Assembly: GCA_002315555.1 (NCBI GenBank)
Contig: DCHF01000051.1
Location: 26,387-90,386 of the forward strand
Reading direction: 5' to 3'
DNA: 64,000 nucleotides
Source: Lachnospiraceae bacterium UBA1759
GTDB taxonomy: Bacteria; Bacillota; Clostridia; Lachnospirales; Lachnospiraceae
Shown here piece by piece: positions 44,615 through 52,638 of the stretch. Each line of letters opens with the position of its first letter. Position 1 is the first letter of the stretch. The notes under the pieces are model-generated. The model was not told the DNA's origin and did not search any database. It saw only the letters and a list, made by a program, of their open reading frames with translations. The position numbers were made by a program, and so were the translations under genes.

Positions 44615-46249
44615 TTACAGTCCGTTTTCCTGCGCTACCAGCTTGTCTGCGCCGTGACGCTTACGAAGCGCCGGCTTTTCGATCTTGCCGGTTGCGTTTC
44701 TCGGAATCTCCTCGAAGTAAATGACGCGCGGTCTCTTGTAACGCGGCATACCGAGGCAGAATTCATTGATCTCTTCTTCGGTACAGGTCATACCTTCCTT
44801 GATCTCAATGGCTGCGGCGGTCACTTCGCCCAGACGTGCGTCCGGAATACCGATGACTGCAACGTCCTTGACTTTATTGTTCTTACGGATGAAGTCTTCG
44901 ATCTGAACGGGGTAGATGTTCTCACCGCCGCTGACGATGACATCCTTCTTGCGGTCGACCAGGAAATAGAAACCGTCTTCATCCTGAATTGCGACATCGC
45001 CGGTGTAGAGCCAGCCGTCCTTCAGGCATTCCGCGGTCGCCTGCGGATTGTTGTAGTAGCAGGTCATGACGCCCGGGCCCTTGACACAAAGCTCGCCGAC
45101 TTCACCCTGCTTGACGATATTGTCGTTCTCATCGACGATCTTGCACTCCCAGCGGTAACCGGGAATACCGATGGCACCGACCTTATGAATGTTTTCACAG
45201 CCCAGATGCACGCAGCCGGGGCCGGTGGATTCGGACAGACCGTAGTTGGTATCGTAATCGTGGTTCGGGAAGTATTCCTTCCAACGCTTGATCAGCGTGG
45301 GCGGAACCGGTTGTGCGCCGATGTGCATCAGACGCCACTGGCTCAGATGGAAATCTTCCAGCTTAAGGTCGCCGCGGTCCAGCGTATCCAGGATGTCCTG
45401 CGCCCACGGAACGAGCAGCCATGCGATGGTGCAGCGCTCACTTGAGATGGCGGACAGGATGGTGGCGGGCTTGGTGCCCTTTAACAGAACGGCCTTGGAG
45501 CCTGCAACGAGAGAGCCCATCCAGTGGAACTTCGCGCCGGTGTGATAGAGCGGCGGGATGCAGAGGAAGGTATCGTCACGGCCGGTGCTATGATGGATCT
45601 GTTCCATTTCAGCGGCCTGCGTTAAGCTCTGGTGCTTATGAAGAATGGCCTTCGGGAAACCGGTGGTACCGGATGAGAAGTAGATGGCACCGAAGTCGTC
45701 ATCGGTGATGTCTCTTTCCGGGGCGATGCTGGAGCAGTCCGCGACGAGTTCGCGGTAACTCTCCGCATACTGCGGGCAGTTGTCGCCGACAAAAATCAGG
45801 AGACGGCCCTTGGAAAGGCGGTCGGCGTTGATCTCCATACGGCCGATGAACTCGGGGCCGAAGACGATGACATCGACCTCTGCGAGCTCTGCGCAGTACA
45901 GGATCTCTTCCGCGTCATAACGGAAGTTGAACGGAACGGCGATGGCACCGGTCTTCAGCACGCCGAAGTAGATGGGCAGCCATTCCAGGCAGTTATACAT
46001 GATGATGGCGACCTTATCGCCCTTTTTGACACCGCGGGAGATCAGCATGTTTGCCATGCGGTTTGCCTTTTCGTCAAAGACTGCCCAGGTGATCTCTCTT
46101 CTATAGGGCGCAAAGCGGTTGGATTCGATCAGTTCGTATTCTTTCCAGGTCGTACGGCGGGTATCCTTTTCATCGGGGTTCAGCTCGACTAAAGCGATCT
46201 CGTTCGGGTACAGTCTGGCGTTTCTTTCAAGATATTCCATTACTGGCAT
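44615..46249 (-). CDS. Class I adenylate-forming acyl-CoA synthetase/ligase
   Basis: 544 residues. IYFSSGTTGFPKAILHKH is the P-loop-like A3 motif. YGLSESTG is A5, DGWLYTGDVAIQDEDGFYFLVDRKKD covers A7-A8, and RNATGKIEKPALRKR holds the A10 Lys. It activates a carboxylate as acyl-AMP and then transfers it to CoA. Chain length or identity cannot be inferred. AGGAGG precedes the ATG. The promoter carries the palindrome described at 46285-46310, shared with the T-box symporter. Confidence 0.93.
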   Translation of the reverse strand: MPVMEYLERNARLYPNEIALVELNPDEKDTRRTTWKEYELIESNRFAPYRREITWAVFDEKANRMANMLISRGVKKGDKVAIIMYNCLEWLPIYFGVLKTGAIAVPFNFRYDAEEILYCAELAEVDVIVFGPEFIGRMEINADRLSKGRLLIFVGDNCPQYAESYRELVADCSSIAPERDITDDDFGAIYFSSGTTGFPKAILHKHQSLTQAAEMEQIHHSTGRDDTFLCIPPLYHTGAKFHWMGSLVAGSKAVLLKGTKPATILSAISSERCTIAWLLVPWAQDILDTLDRGDLKLEDFHLSQWRLMHIGAQPVPPTLIKRWKEYFPNHDYDTNYGLSESTGPGCVHLGCENIHKVGAIGIPGYRWECKIVDENDNIVKQGEVGELCVKGPGVMTCYYNNPQATAECLKDGWLYTGDVAIQDEDGFYFLVDRKKDVIVSGGENIYPVQIEDFIRKNNKVKDVAVIGIPDARLGEVTAAAIEIKEGMTCTEEEINEFCLGMPRYKRPRVIYFEEIPRNATGKIEKPALRKRHGADKLVAQENGL

Positions 46250-46284
46250 GGCAGATTCCTCCTAGCGTTGGTCACGCACTCCAT

Positions 46285-46313
46285 ACTTTAGCATTGTATA
46301 GTGCTAAAGTCAA
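46285..46313 (-). promoter_or_regulatory. Promoter with embedded palindromic operator (acyl-CoA synthetase copy)
   Basis: On the minus strand TTGACT (46313-46308), 17-base spacer, TAAAGT (46290-46285). The 26 bases 46285-46310 read ACTTTAGCA-N8-TGCTAAAGT, a perfect 9-bp inverted repeat that spans the whole spacer and -10. Confidence 0.85.
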
Positions 46314-46358
46314 GGGGAATATTTGCGGAAACAACATCGGGAAACGAGCGAAAAAGAA

Positions 46359-46386
46359 TTGTAAAATCCAAGGCTTTTCATATAAT
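46359..46386 (+). promoter_or_regulatory. Sigma-A promoter for the LOG protein gene
   Basis: TTGTAA at 46359-46364, 16 bases, TATAAT at 46381-46386. Confidence 0.7.
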
Positions 46387-46447
46387 GGAAGTAACAAGTA
46401 TGAACGGATTACAATTTCATATCCCGCATGGGAGAAAGGAGCGAGCG

Positions 46448-46984
46448 ATGAAGATTGCGGTATACTGCGGTTCGGCGCCCGGAAACGACCCGGCATTTTC
46501 GGACAGTGCGAAGAAGCTCGGCAGATGGATCGGTGAAAACGGTCATGAGTTGATCTACGGCGGCGGAGATTCCGGCCTGATGGGCGATGTTGCGGAGGCG
46601 GCAAAGAAGAGCGGCGCGGAGGTCATCGGGGTGATTCCGGGCGACGTTCCCTTCATCCGCGACCGCGAGCAACCGTACGTGACCACACTGATCACGGCGG
46701 ATAACATGAGTCATCGCAAGCAGACGATGGCGGATCTTGCGGATGCTTTTGTAGCGCTGCCGGGCGGCATCGGAACACTGGATGAGATCACGGAGGTCAT
46801 TACGCTGACGCGCATCGGTGTTTTCCGGAAAAAAGCGGTGTTTTTTGACCGGAACGGCTACTACGCGCCGGTCCGCGCAATGTTTGAAAAGATGGTAGAG
46901 GCAGATTTTTTCTCCGCGGACGATATGGACATGATCCTGTTTTCCGCAGATCCGGAGGAGATCGGCAGCTGGCTCGAGGCGTGA
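46448..46984 (+). CDS. LOG-family protein (TIGR00730-type nucleotide phosphoribohydrolase)
   Basis: 178 residues; AAAGGAG fixes ATG 46448. VYCGSAPGNDPAF, YGGGDSGLMGDVAEAA, SHRKQTMADLADAFVALPGGIGTLDEITE (PGGxGT motif with catalytic Arg and Glu) define the family. LOG enzymes release the ribose-5-phosphate part of nucleoside 5'-monophosphates, including cytokinin nucleotides; in most bacteria the native role is not known. Older names call it lysine decarboxylase, which is wrong. Confidence 0.92.
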   Translation: MKIAVYCGSAPGNDPAFSDSAKKLGRWIGENGHELIYGGGDSGLMGDVAEAAKKSGAEVIGVIPGDVPFIRDREQPYVTTLITADNMSHRKQTMADLADAFVALPGGIGTLDEITEVITLTRIGVFRKKAVFFDRNGYYAPVRAMFEKMVEADFFSADDMDMILFSADPEEIGSWLEA

Positions 46985-47046
46985 AAAGTTATATGAATGA
47001 TCAGCGGATCGCTGGATGAGAACACTTATATAAGGAGAGAAGTATT

Positions 47047-48123
47047 ATGGCAGACATCGGATCCCCGATCAAGATCGGGAAACTGACACTGAAAAACCGC
47101 ATCACGATGGCACCTACGGTCAAGTTCGATTTTACGGACGATACCGGCATTGCGACGGACATTCTGGTGCAGCATTATAAGGAGCGTGCGGAGCACGGGT
47201 GTGCGCTGATCTGCGTGGAGGCGACGGCGATCGTCCCGGGCGGACGCTTCTGCCGCGGCCATATGGGCCTGTATAACGATGAGCAGACGGAAAGTCAGAA
47301 GCGCATTACCGCGGCGGTCCACGCCGCGGGTATCCCGGTCATCATTCAGCTGAATCATACCGGCATGACCGGAAATCCGGAGCTGGGTCCGGTCATCGCG
47401 CCGTCCGCGGTCGATACCAGAAGCGGAGAGAAGGCACACGCGATGAGCATCGACGAGGTACATGAGATGCAGCGCGCGTACATCGACGCGGCAGTGCGGG
47501 CAAAAGCGGCCGGATACGACGGCGTGCAGCTCCACGCATGCCATGGCTATCTGATCAATCAGTTCGCGTCTCCGGTGGTGAACTTCCGCGAAGATGAATA
47601 CGGCGGAAGCATCGAAAACCGCGCGCGTTTCGGCGCGGAGATCATTGCGGGAATCCGCGAAGCCTGCGGTCCGGATTTCCTGATCGCGGCCCGCATTTCG
47701 GGCTTTGAAGGCTCGGTGGAAGAGTCTGTTCAGACCGGTGAGGCTTACGTGGCAGCCGGCTGCGATTACCTGCAGGTCTCGAACGGCATCGACGATGCGG
47801 ACCGGATGGAACGCGACGAAACGCTTCCTTACAATGCGGTCTGCGAGCTCGGCGTCCGTTTCCATGAGCATTTCAAGGGCCGTGTGCCGGTCTCCTGCGT
47901 AAATTCGATCCTGAGCCCGGAGGAAGCCCGTTACATTATTGAAAACGATCTTTGCGATACCATCGATCTGGGACGCGGTATTCTGGCGGACCCGGCGCTT
48001 CCGGATGCTATCCTGACCGGCGCTCCGTATGTGCACTGCTTTGAGTGTAAGAGATGCCAGTACGGCCCGTTTACGCAGCACAAGTGCCCGGCGGAGATGA
48101 AAAGGAGGATTGCACATGCTTGA
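47047..48123 (+). CDS. Old-yellow-enzyme-type NADH:flavin oxidoreductase
   Basis: 358 residues. IKIGKLTLKNRITMAPT opens the FMN barrel, VQLHACHGYLINQFASP is the substrate-binding motif, and EYGGSIENRARF follows. DLGRGILADP is the phosphate site. The C-terminal CFECKRCQYGPFTQHKC (CxxCxxC-x9-C) resembles the 4Fe-4S ligands of 2,4-dienoyl-CoA reductase, but the large flavin/NAD domain found in that enzyme is absent. It overlaps the next gene by 8 bases. Confidence 0.88.
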   Translation: MADIGSPIKIGKLTLKNRITMAPTVKFDFTDDTGIATDILVQHYKERAEHGCALICVEATAIVPGGRFCRGHMGLYNDEQTESQKRITAAVHAAGIPVIIQLNHTGMTGNPELGPVIAPSAVDTRSGEKAHAMSIDEVHEMQRAYIDAAVRAKAAGYDGVQLHACHGYLINQFASPVVNFREDEYGGSIENRARFGAEIIAGIREACGPDFLIAARISGFEGSVEESVQTGEAYVAAGCDYLQVSNGIDDADRMERDETLPYNAVCELGVRFHEHFKGRVPVSCVNSILSPEEARYIIENDLCDTIDLGRGILADPALPDAILTGAPYVHCFECKRCQYGPFTQHKCPAEMKRRIAHA

Positions 48124-49033
48124 CCGAAAGATTTCCGGAGTACCGGATACCCCTGTAAAACCCGTGGACATGATCCTGGACACGGATACCTATAACGAGA
48201 TCGACGACCAGTTTGCGATCGCGTACATGCTGCATGCGCCGGAAATGCTGAACGTGAAGGCCATCACGGCGGCGCCTTTCTTTAATGATAAGTCCGTTTC
48301 TCCTGCCGATGGCATGGAAAAGAGCTACCGGGAGATCCTGAAGCTCCTTGAACTGGACGGACGCGAAGACCTGAAGAGCATCGTTTACCGCGGCGCGGAG
48401 GAGTATCTGCCGGATGAAAATACGCCGGTCGTCACGGAAGCTGCAAAGGTCATGGCGGAGATCTCCAAAAACTATACAAAGGAGGAACCGCTTTATATTG
48501 CGGCAATCGGCGCGATCACGAATGTGGCGTCGGCACTTCTCCTGGATCCGTCGATGGCCGAACGCGTCGTTGTCATCTTCCTGGGAGGCAATGCTCTTAC
48601 CGAGCCCGACACCCACGAGTTCAACATGAAGCAGGACGTTGCGGCGGCCCGCGTTGTCTTTGGCTGCGAGGTCCCGCTGGTCCAGCTGCCTTGTGCGGGC
48701 GTGGTGGACCACCTTCTGACCACGGAGTGCGAACTGAAGCACTGGCTTGCCGGAAAGAGTCCGCTTGCGGATTATCTCTGCCGGAACACGGTGGAGGAGG
48801 CCGATTCCTACGCCAAGGGCCGTCCGTGGAGCCGTGTCATCTGGGATATCACGACCATCGCGTGGCTGCTGAACCAAAGCGGAAAGCTGATGAAGGGCCG
48901 CGCCGAGGTCAGTCCGATTCCGGAATACGACCATCATTACGGCTTCGATCCCAGGCGGAAACTGATCCATTATGTATATAAGATCGATCGCGACGCAATC
49001 CTCGAGGACCTCTTTTCGCGGCTTCTGAAGTAA
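48116..49033 (+). CDS. Inosine-uridine-type nucleoside hydrolase
   Basis: 305 residues. ILDTDTYNEIDDQFAIAYML is the Ca2+-binding aspartate cluster of the family, in a variant with TYNEI where the classical sequence has PGT. VAAIGAITNVASAL, FLGGNAL and HEFNMKQDVAAARVVFGCEVP are other family segments. It hydrolyses an N-glycosidic bond of a nucleoside or related riboside. ATG 48116 is behind AAAGGAGG, inside the end of the flavoenzyme gene, so the two are co-translated. Confidence 0.9.
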   Translation: MLDRKISGVPDTPVKPVDMILDTDTYNEIDDQFAIAYMLHAPEMLNVKAITAAPFFNDKSVSPADGMEKSYREILKLLELDGREDLKSIVYRGAEEYLPDENTPVVTEAAKVMAEISKNYTKEEPLYIAAIGAITNVASALLLDPSMAERVVVIFLGGNALTEPDTHEFNMKQDVAAARVVFGCEVPLVQLPCAGVVDHLLTTECELKHWLAGKSPLADYLCRNTVEEADSYAKGRPWSRVIWDITTIAWLLNQSGKLMKGRAEVSPIPEYDHHYGFDPRRKLIHYVYKIDRDAILEDLFSRLLK

Positions 49034-49067
49034 TGGACATAACAATTGGCCACAATATGTAGAGAAA

Positions 49068-49081
49068 TTTGATATATCAAA
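49068..49081. promoter_or_regulatory. Upstream palindrome TGATATATCA (operator candidate 1)
   Basis: TTTGATATATCAAA is a perfect 14-bp palindrome, 148 bp (centre to centre) upstream of a second copy of the same core. Confidence 0.6.
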
Positions 49082-49166
49082 TACAAGTCCCGCTCAAAAA
49101 ATTGAAAGTTCCACAAAAAAGTAGCAAAATTAATTAATAATAACTAAAAAATACACAAGAAAAAAC

Positions 49167-49195
49167 TTGACTTATAGGCAAAATCGCAATAAACT
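49167..49195 (+). promoter_or_regulatory. Sigma-A promoter for the mannoside ABC transporter
   Basis: TTGACT at 49167-49172, 17 bases, TAAACT at 49190-49195, in a strongly AT-rich gap. Confidence 0.72.
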
Positions 49196-49214
49196 GTCAA
49201 TATCAAAAGAATTG

Positions 49215-49230
49215 AAATGATATATCATTT
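49215..49230. promoter_or_regulatory. Downstream palindrome TGATATATCA (operator candidate 2)
   Basis: AAATGATATATCATTT is a perfect 16-bp palindrome about 20 bases after the promoter, where a bound repressor would block transcription. Confidence 0.65.
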
Positions 49231-49263
49231 TGATTTGTCTTTTCAAGAAAGGGGCGTAACTGG

Positions 49264-50196
49264 ATGAGTAAAGAAAAGACTGCGAAGGCGGCTTCTCCGG
49301 TTAAGAAAACAAAGAAAGCCTGGTGGCGCGGTGAAAACTTCCACGGCTATGTCTTCATGATCCCTACACTGATCGGTTTCCCGCTGTTCTGTGCATATCC
49401 GATGATCTGGTCTTTATACTGTGCTTTCTGCGATTGGGACGGCATCAACCCGCCGAAGTGGGCCGGCCTTAAGAATTTCAAGTACATTTTAACCTTCGAC
49501 CCGGTATTCAAGAAATCCCTTCTTGTAACACTGGAGTATGCGATCATCAACGTACCGATCATGCTGATCCTCGGTCTTGCGCTCGCTGTTCTGTTAAATA
49601 AGAAGCTGCGCGGTATCAAGATCATCCGTGTTCTGTATTACCTGCCCACCATTCTTCCGGCAGTTGCAACCTTGATCCTGTGGCAGTTTATCTTCAAGTC
49701 CGACTTCGGTATTCTGAACCAGGTCATCACGAGCCTGGGCGGCAAGGCGGTCGGCTGGCTGACCGACGAAAAGGTCGTTCTTCTTTCATTAAGTATCATC
49801 CGCTGGTGGACAGTCGGTGGTGCGATGATGGTATTCCTGTCCGGCCTACAGTCGGTTCCGGGTGATTTATACGAGGCGGCAATGCTTGACGGTGCCGGTA
49901 AGTGGCATCAGTTCCGTCACATTACGATCCCGATGATCACTCCGATCCTCTTCCTGCAGCTGATCACCGGTCTTATCGGCGGTCTGCAGGCCTTCAATGA
50001 AGCATCCATCATGACCGGCGGCGGTCCGAACTATGCTTCTCACTTCATCAACTATGACATTTACCAGACTGCATTCGGCGCTTCCAAGTTTGGCCGCGCC
50101 TGTGCCGAAGCATGGATCCTGTTCGTCATCATCGCGATTCTGACGATCATCGTATTCAGCAAGTCTGAGACGTATGTTTATTACGAGAATGAGTAA
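49264..50196 (+). CDS. Sugar ABC transporter permease (MalF/LacF type)
   Basis: 310 residues, 6 membrane helices. GYVFMIPTLIGFPLFCAYPMIWSLY is the typical start. EAAMLDGAGKWHQFRHITIPMITPIL is the EAA loop that contacts the ATPase. First gene of an operon with a second permease and a binding protein. No ATPase gene is nearby, so a shared MsmK/UgpC-type ATPase is expected (established for many Firmicute CUT1 systems). Substrate inferred from the mannosidases downstream. Confidence 0.93.
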   Translation: MSKEKTAKAASPVKKTKKAWWRGENFHGYVFMIPTLIGFPLFCAYPMIWSLYCAFCDWDGINPPKWAGLKNFKYILTFDPVFKKSLLVTLEYAIINVPIMLILGLALAVLLNKKLRGIKIIRVLYYLPTILPAVATLILWQFIFKSDFGILNQVITSLGGKAVGWLTDEKVVLLSLSIIRWWTVGGAMMVFLSGLQSVPGDLYEAAMLDGAGKWHQFRHITIPMITPILFLQLITGLIGGLQAFNEASIMTGGGPNYASHFINYDIYQTAFGASKFGRACAEAWILFVIIAILTIIVFSKSETYVYYENE

Positions 50197-50210
50197 GAGG
50201 GGAGGAAGAT

Positions 50211-51065
50211 ATGCGTACAGGTAAAAAAGCTCGTGAAGTCAGAAGCCTGATCATCAGATACATCCTGATCTTTATCTTCGGTATTCCGATGGTCCTTCCC
50301 GTTCTGTGGATGCTCAGCACTGCATTAAAGGACAATGCGGCGATCTTCGTTATTCCGCCGCAGTGGATCCCGAAGGTCTTCCATTGGGAGAACTTCGCAG
50401 AGGCTGTCAGACAGTCCAAGTATTTATCAAGATTCGGTAATACGCTGTTCATCGCAGTCCTTTGTATTATCGGTTCTGTTATTTCCAACTTCATGGTTGG
50501 TTATGCACTTGCCCGTTTCAAATTCAAGGGCAGAAAAGCATGGTTCTACATGATCATCGGATCAATGATGATTCCGGGTATGACCACCGTAATGCCGGTA
50601 TTCCGTTTCTGGGTTGCCATGGGCTGTTACGGCACCTGGCTTCCGCTCATTCTTCCGGCATGGCTGGCAGGTCCGTTCAACACCTTCCTCTGCAAGCAGT
50701 TCCTGAGTACGATCCCGAGATCTTACGATGAAGCCGCAAAGATCGACGGTGCGACCTACTTCCAGATCCTCGGCCGTGTTATTATGCCGCTTTCCAAGCC
50801 GTTGATCGCCTACATGGCAATCGCTACTTTCCAGGGCACCTGGAATGACTACATGGGTCCGTTACTCTACGTCATCTCCAAGCAGGAAAAGTGGACACTG
50901 GCACTTGGTATTGCACGTTTAGGCTCCGGTACTTACGGTATTGAATGGAACATCTACATGGCAGCGGATATTCTTTACTTCCTGCCCATCCTGATTCTGT
51001 TCTTCTGTTTCCAGGACTACTTCATGGAAGGTCTTGGTTCAATGACCGCATCCGGCGTCAAGTAA
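50211..51065 (+). CDS. Sugar ABC transporter permease (MalG type)
   Basis: 284 residues, 6 membrane helices. LPVLWMLSTALKDNAAIFVIPPQWIP is the MalG-type opening, and DEAAKIDGATYFQILGRVIMPLSKPL the EAA loop. AGGAAG precedes the ATG. Partner of the permease upstream. Confidence 0.93.
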   Translation: MRTGKKAREVRSLIIRYILIFIFGIPMVLPVLWMLSTALKDNAAIFVIPPQWIPKVFHWENFAEAVRQSKYLSRFGNTLFIAVLCIIGSVISNFMVGYALARFKFKGRKAWFYMIIGSMMIPGMTTVMPVFRFWVAMGCYGTWLPLILPAWLAGPFNTFLCKQFLSTIPRSYDEAAKIDGATYFQILGRVIMPLSKPLIAYMAIATFQGTWNDYMGPLLYVISKQEKWTLALGIARLGSGTYGIEWNIYMAADILYFLPILILFFCFQDYFMEGLGSMTASGVK

Positions 51066-51132
51066 TTCATTTTGATGTTTACCGGGAGATCCGGTTTACA
51101 TAATAACTTTCATACCTTAAAAGGAGGGTACC

Positions 51133-52485
51133 ATGAAAAAAGTTTTAGCATGTCTTATGGCAGCTGCTATGGTAGTTTCTCTTGCTGCTTGCGGAAGCAA
51201 GGGCGGTGATACGACTACTACCACCAAGGCTGCAGAGACCACCAAGGCTGCAGAGACCACCAAGGCAGAAGAAACTTCTGATGATGTTCTTACTCTGTAC
51301 GTTGCAACTTGGGAAAGCGCAACCATGAACGAGGCTATTCAGAAGGCTTGTGACGAGATCTTCTCCGTTGAGCATCCGAATATCAAGGTCAAGGTTCTTG
51401 ATTCTTCTTTCTCTGATTACGGCACTCAGATCGTTTCTATGATCCAGGCTGGCGATGATCTTGACATCATGCAGCAGGGTCATGACGGTGGTCTGTCTCT
51501 GTACAGCAAGGGCCTGTCCTACAACTGGGCTGACTATGTTGCTGCAAATCCGGACTACGTAGCTGGCTTCTACAAGGGCGCTATGGACGGTTGGACCTAC
51601 AATGATGTTGTTTACGGTCTTCCGGGTCTTGCTAACGTTTACGGCGTATTCTACAACAAGGACGTTCTGGATGAAATGGGCATCGCTTACCCGACCACCG
51701 ATTGGACTTGGGATGATTTCTTCGCTATGATCACCGCTGTTTCCGAGAAGACCGGTACCTATGGTATCTACGGCTTCCCGACCGATATCTACGGCCTTAG
51801 CCAGATCTCCGTTTCTAACGGCGGTTCTAAGTTCGTTGACAGAATCGTATCTCCGGAAGGCATCACCGTTGATGATGAACTTGTTAAGACCTGCGAAATG
51901 ATCCACGGCTACATCGCTGATGGCGTTCTCCCGGGCAGAACCTATGATGGCTCTGACAACCAGTCCAACTTCGAATCCGGCAACACCGCTCTTCTGTGGT
52001 ACGGCCAGTGGGAAATCAACTCCCTCATCAACAACTGCCCGGATATGAACTGGGGCTATGCTCCGTGCCCGGCAGGTACTCAGGGTACTGCTAACCTGTA
52101 CGACTTCGTTGGTTGGTCTGCAAACAAGGCCAGAACCGAAGAGCATCCGGACGAGACTTGGGAACTCATGAAGTTCTTAGCTTCTACCGCTTACGAAACT
52201 GTTCTTGAAGTTAGCCCGGTTGCAGCTTGTGCACACGAGGAATCTTCTCAGGTATTCTTTGACACCGTTTCTAACGCTGGTCATGCAGATGCTGCAGACG
52301 CAGTTACGACCATGATGGCTTCCGACAATAAGGTTGCTTGCCGTTTCGTAGCTCCGTGGAAGGATGACGCTGATAAGCTTTGGAACACCGATTACAACAA
52401 CCTCATCGACAACGGTGGCGATTACGCTGCAGTTCTTGGTAAGCTTGTTGAAACTCTGAATGGCTTCATCGCATCTGAGAACTAA
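51133..52485 (+). CDS. Extracellular sugar-binding lipoprotein (SBP family 1)
   Basis: 450 residues. The lipobox SLAAC (Cys20) is followed by a Thr/Lys linker with three TTKA(A/E)E units that lifts the domain off the membrane. The rest is a family 1 binding protein (QAGDDLDIMQQGHDGG, PGLANVYGVFYNKDVLDEMGI, ALLWYGQWE). Codon use changes here to strongly T-ending codons (GCT, GTT, TCT), typical of a highly expressed gene. A hairpin follows at 52519-52561, which may protect the message and boost SBP level over downstream genes. Confidence 0.93.
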   Translation: MKKVLACLMAAAMVVSLAACGSKGGDTTTTTKAAETTKAAETTKAEETSDDVLTLYVATWESATMNEAIQKACDEIFSVEHPNIKVKVLDSSFSDYGTQIVSMIQAGDDLDIMQQGHDGGLSLYSKGLSYNWADYVAANPDYVAGFYKGAMDGWTYNDVVYGLPGLANVYGVFYNKDVLDEMGIAYPTTDWTWDDFFAMITAVSEKTGTYGIYGFPTDIYGLSQISVSNGGSKFVDRIVSPEGITVDDELVKTCEMIHGYIADGVLPGRTYDGSDNQSNFESGNTALLWYGQWEINSLINNCPDMNWGYAPCPAGTQGTANLYDFVGWSANKARTEEHPDETWELMKFLASTAYETVLEVSPVAACAHEESSQVFFDTVSNAGHADAADAVTTMMASDNKVACRFVAPWKDDADKLWNTDYNNLIDNGGDYAAVLGKLVETLNGFIASEN

Positions 52486-52518
52486 TCTCAAATTTTATGG
52501 CTTTTAAGCCATAGCAAT

Positions 52519-52561
52519 CAGCCCGCATTGCTGTTGGCATTAACCAAGGCAATGCGGGCTG
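52519..52561 (+). terminator. Stable hairpin after the binding-protein gene
   Basis: A perfect 13-bp stem (CAGCCCGCATTGC with its complement) over a 17-base loop. Only a weak T run follows (TATTTAT). Probably a partial terminator or a 3' stabiliser. Confidence 0.7.
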
Positions 52562-52617
52562 TATTTATAATACGGCAGCTTTGAAAGGGCCTTTCAGAGT
52601 CACCGTATTACAAATAC
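52561..52617 (+). repeat. Second long hairpin with symmetric 3-base internal loops
   Basis: GTATTT/AAATAC, ATACGG/CCGTAT and CTTTGAAA/TTTCAGAG stack with ATA:TAC and CAG:TCA internal loops. It lies between the binding protein and the first mannosidase, 15 bases before the AGAGGAG ribosome site. Confidence 0.65.
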
Positions 52618-52638
52618 AGCCTAAAGAGGAGACAAAAA

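Noticed and set aside
51230..51300. Thr/Lys/Glu repeats in the binding lipoprotein as a mobile or phase-variable element
   Set aside because: Only short degenerate units in a normal lipoprotein linker; common in clostridial SBPs.
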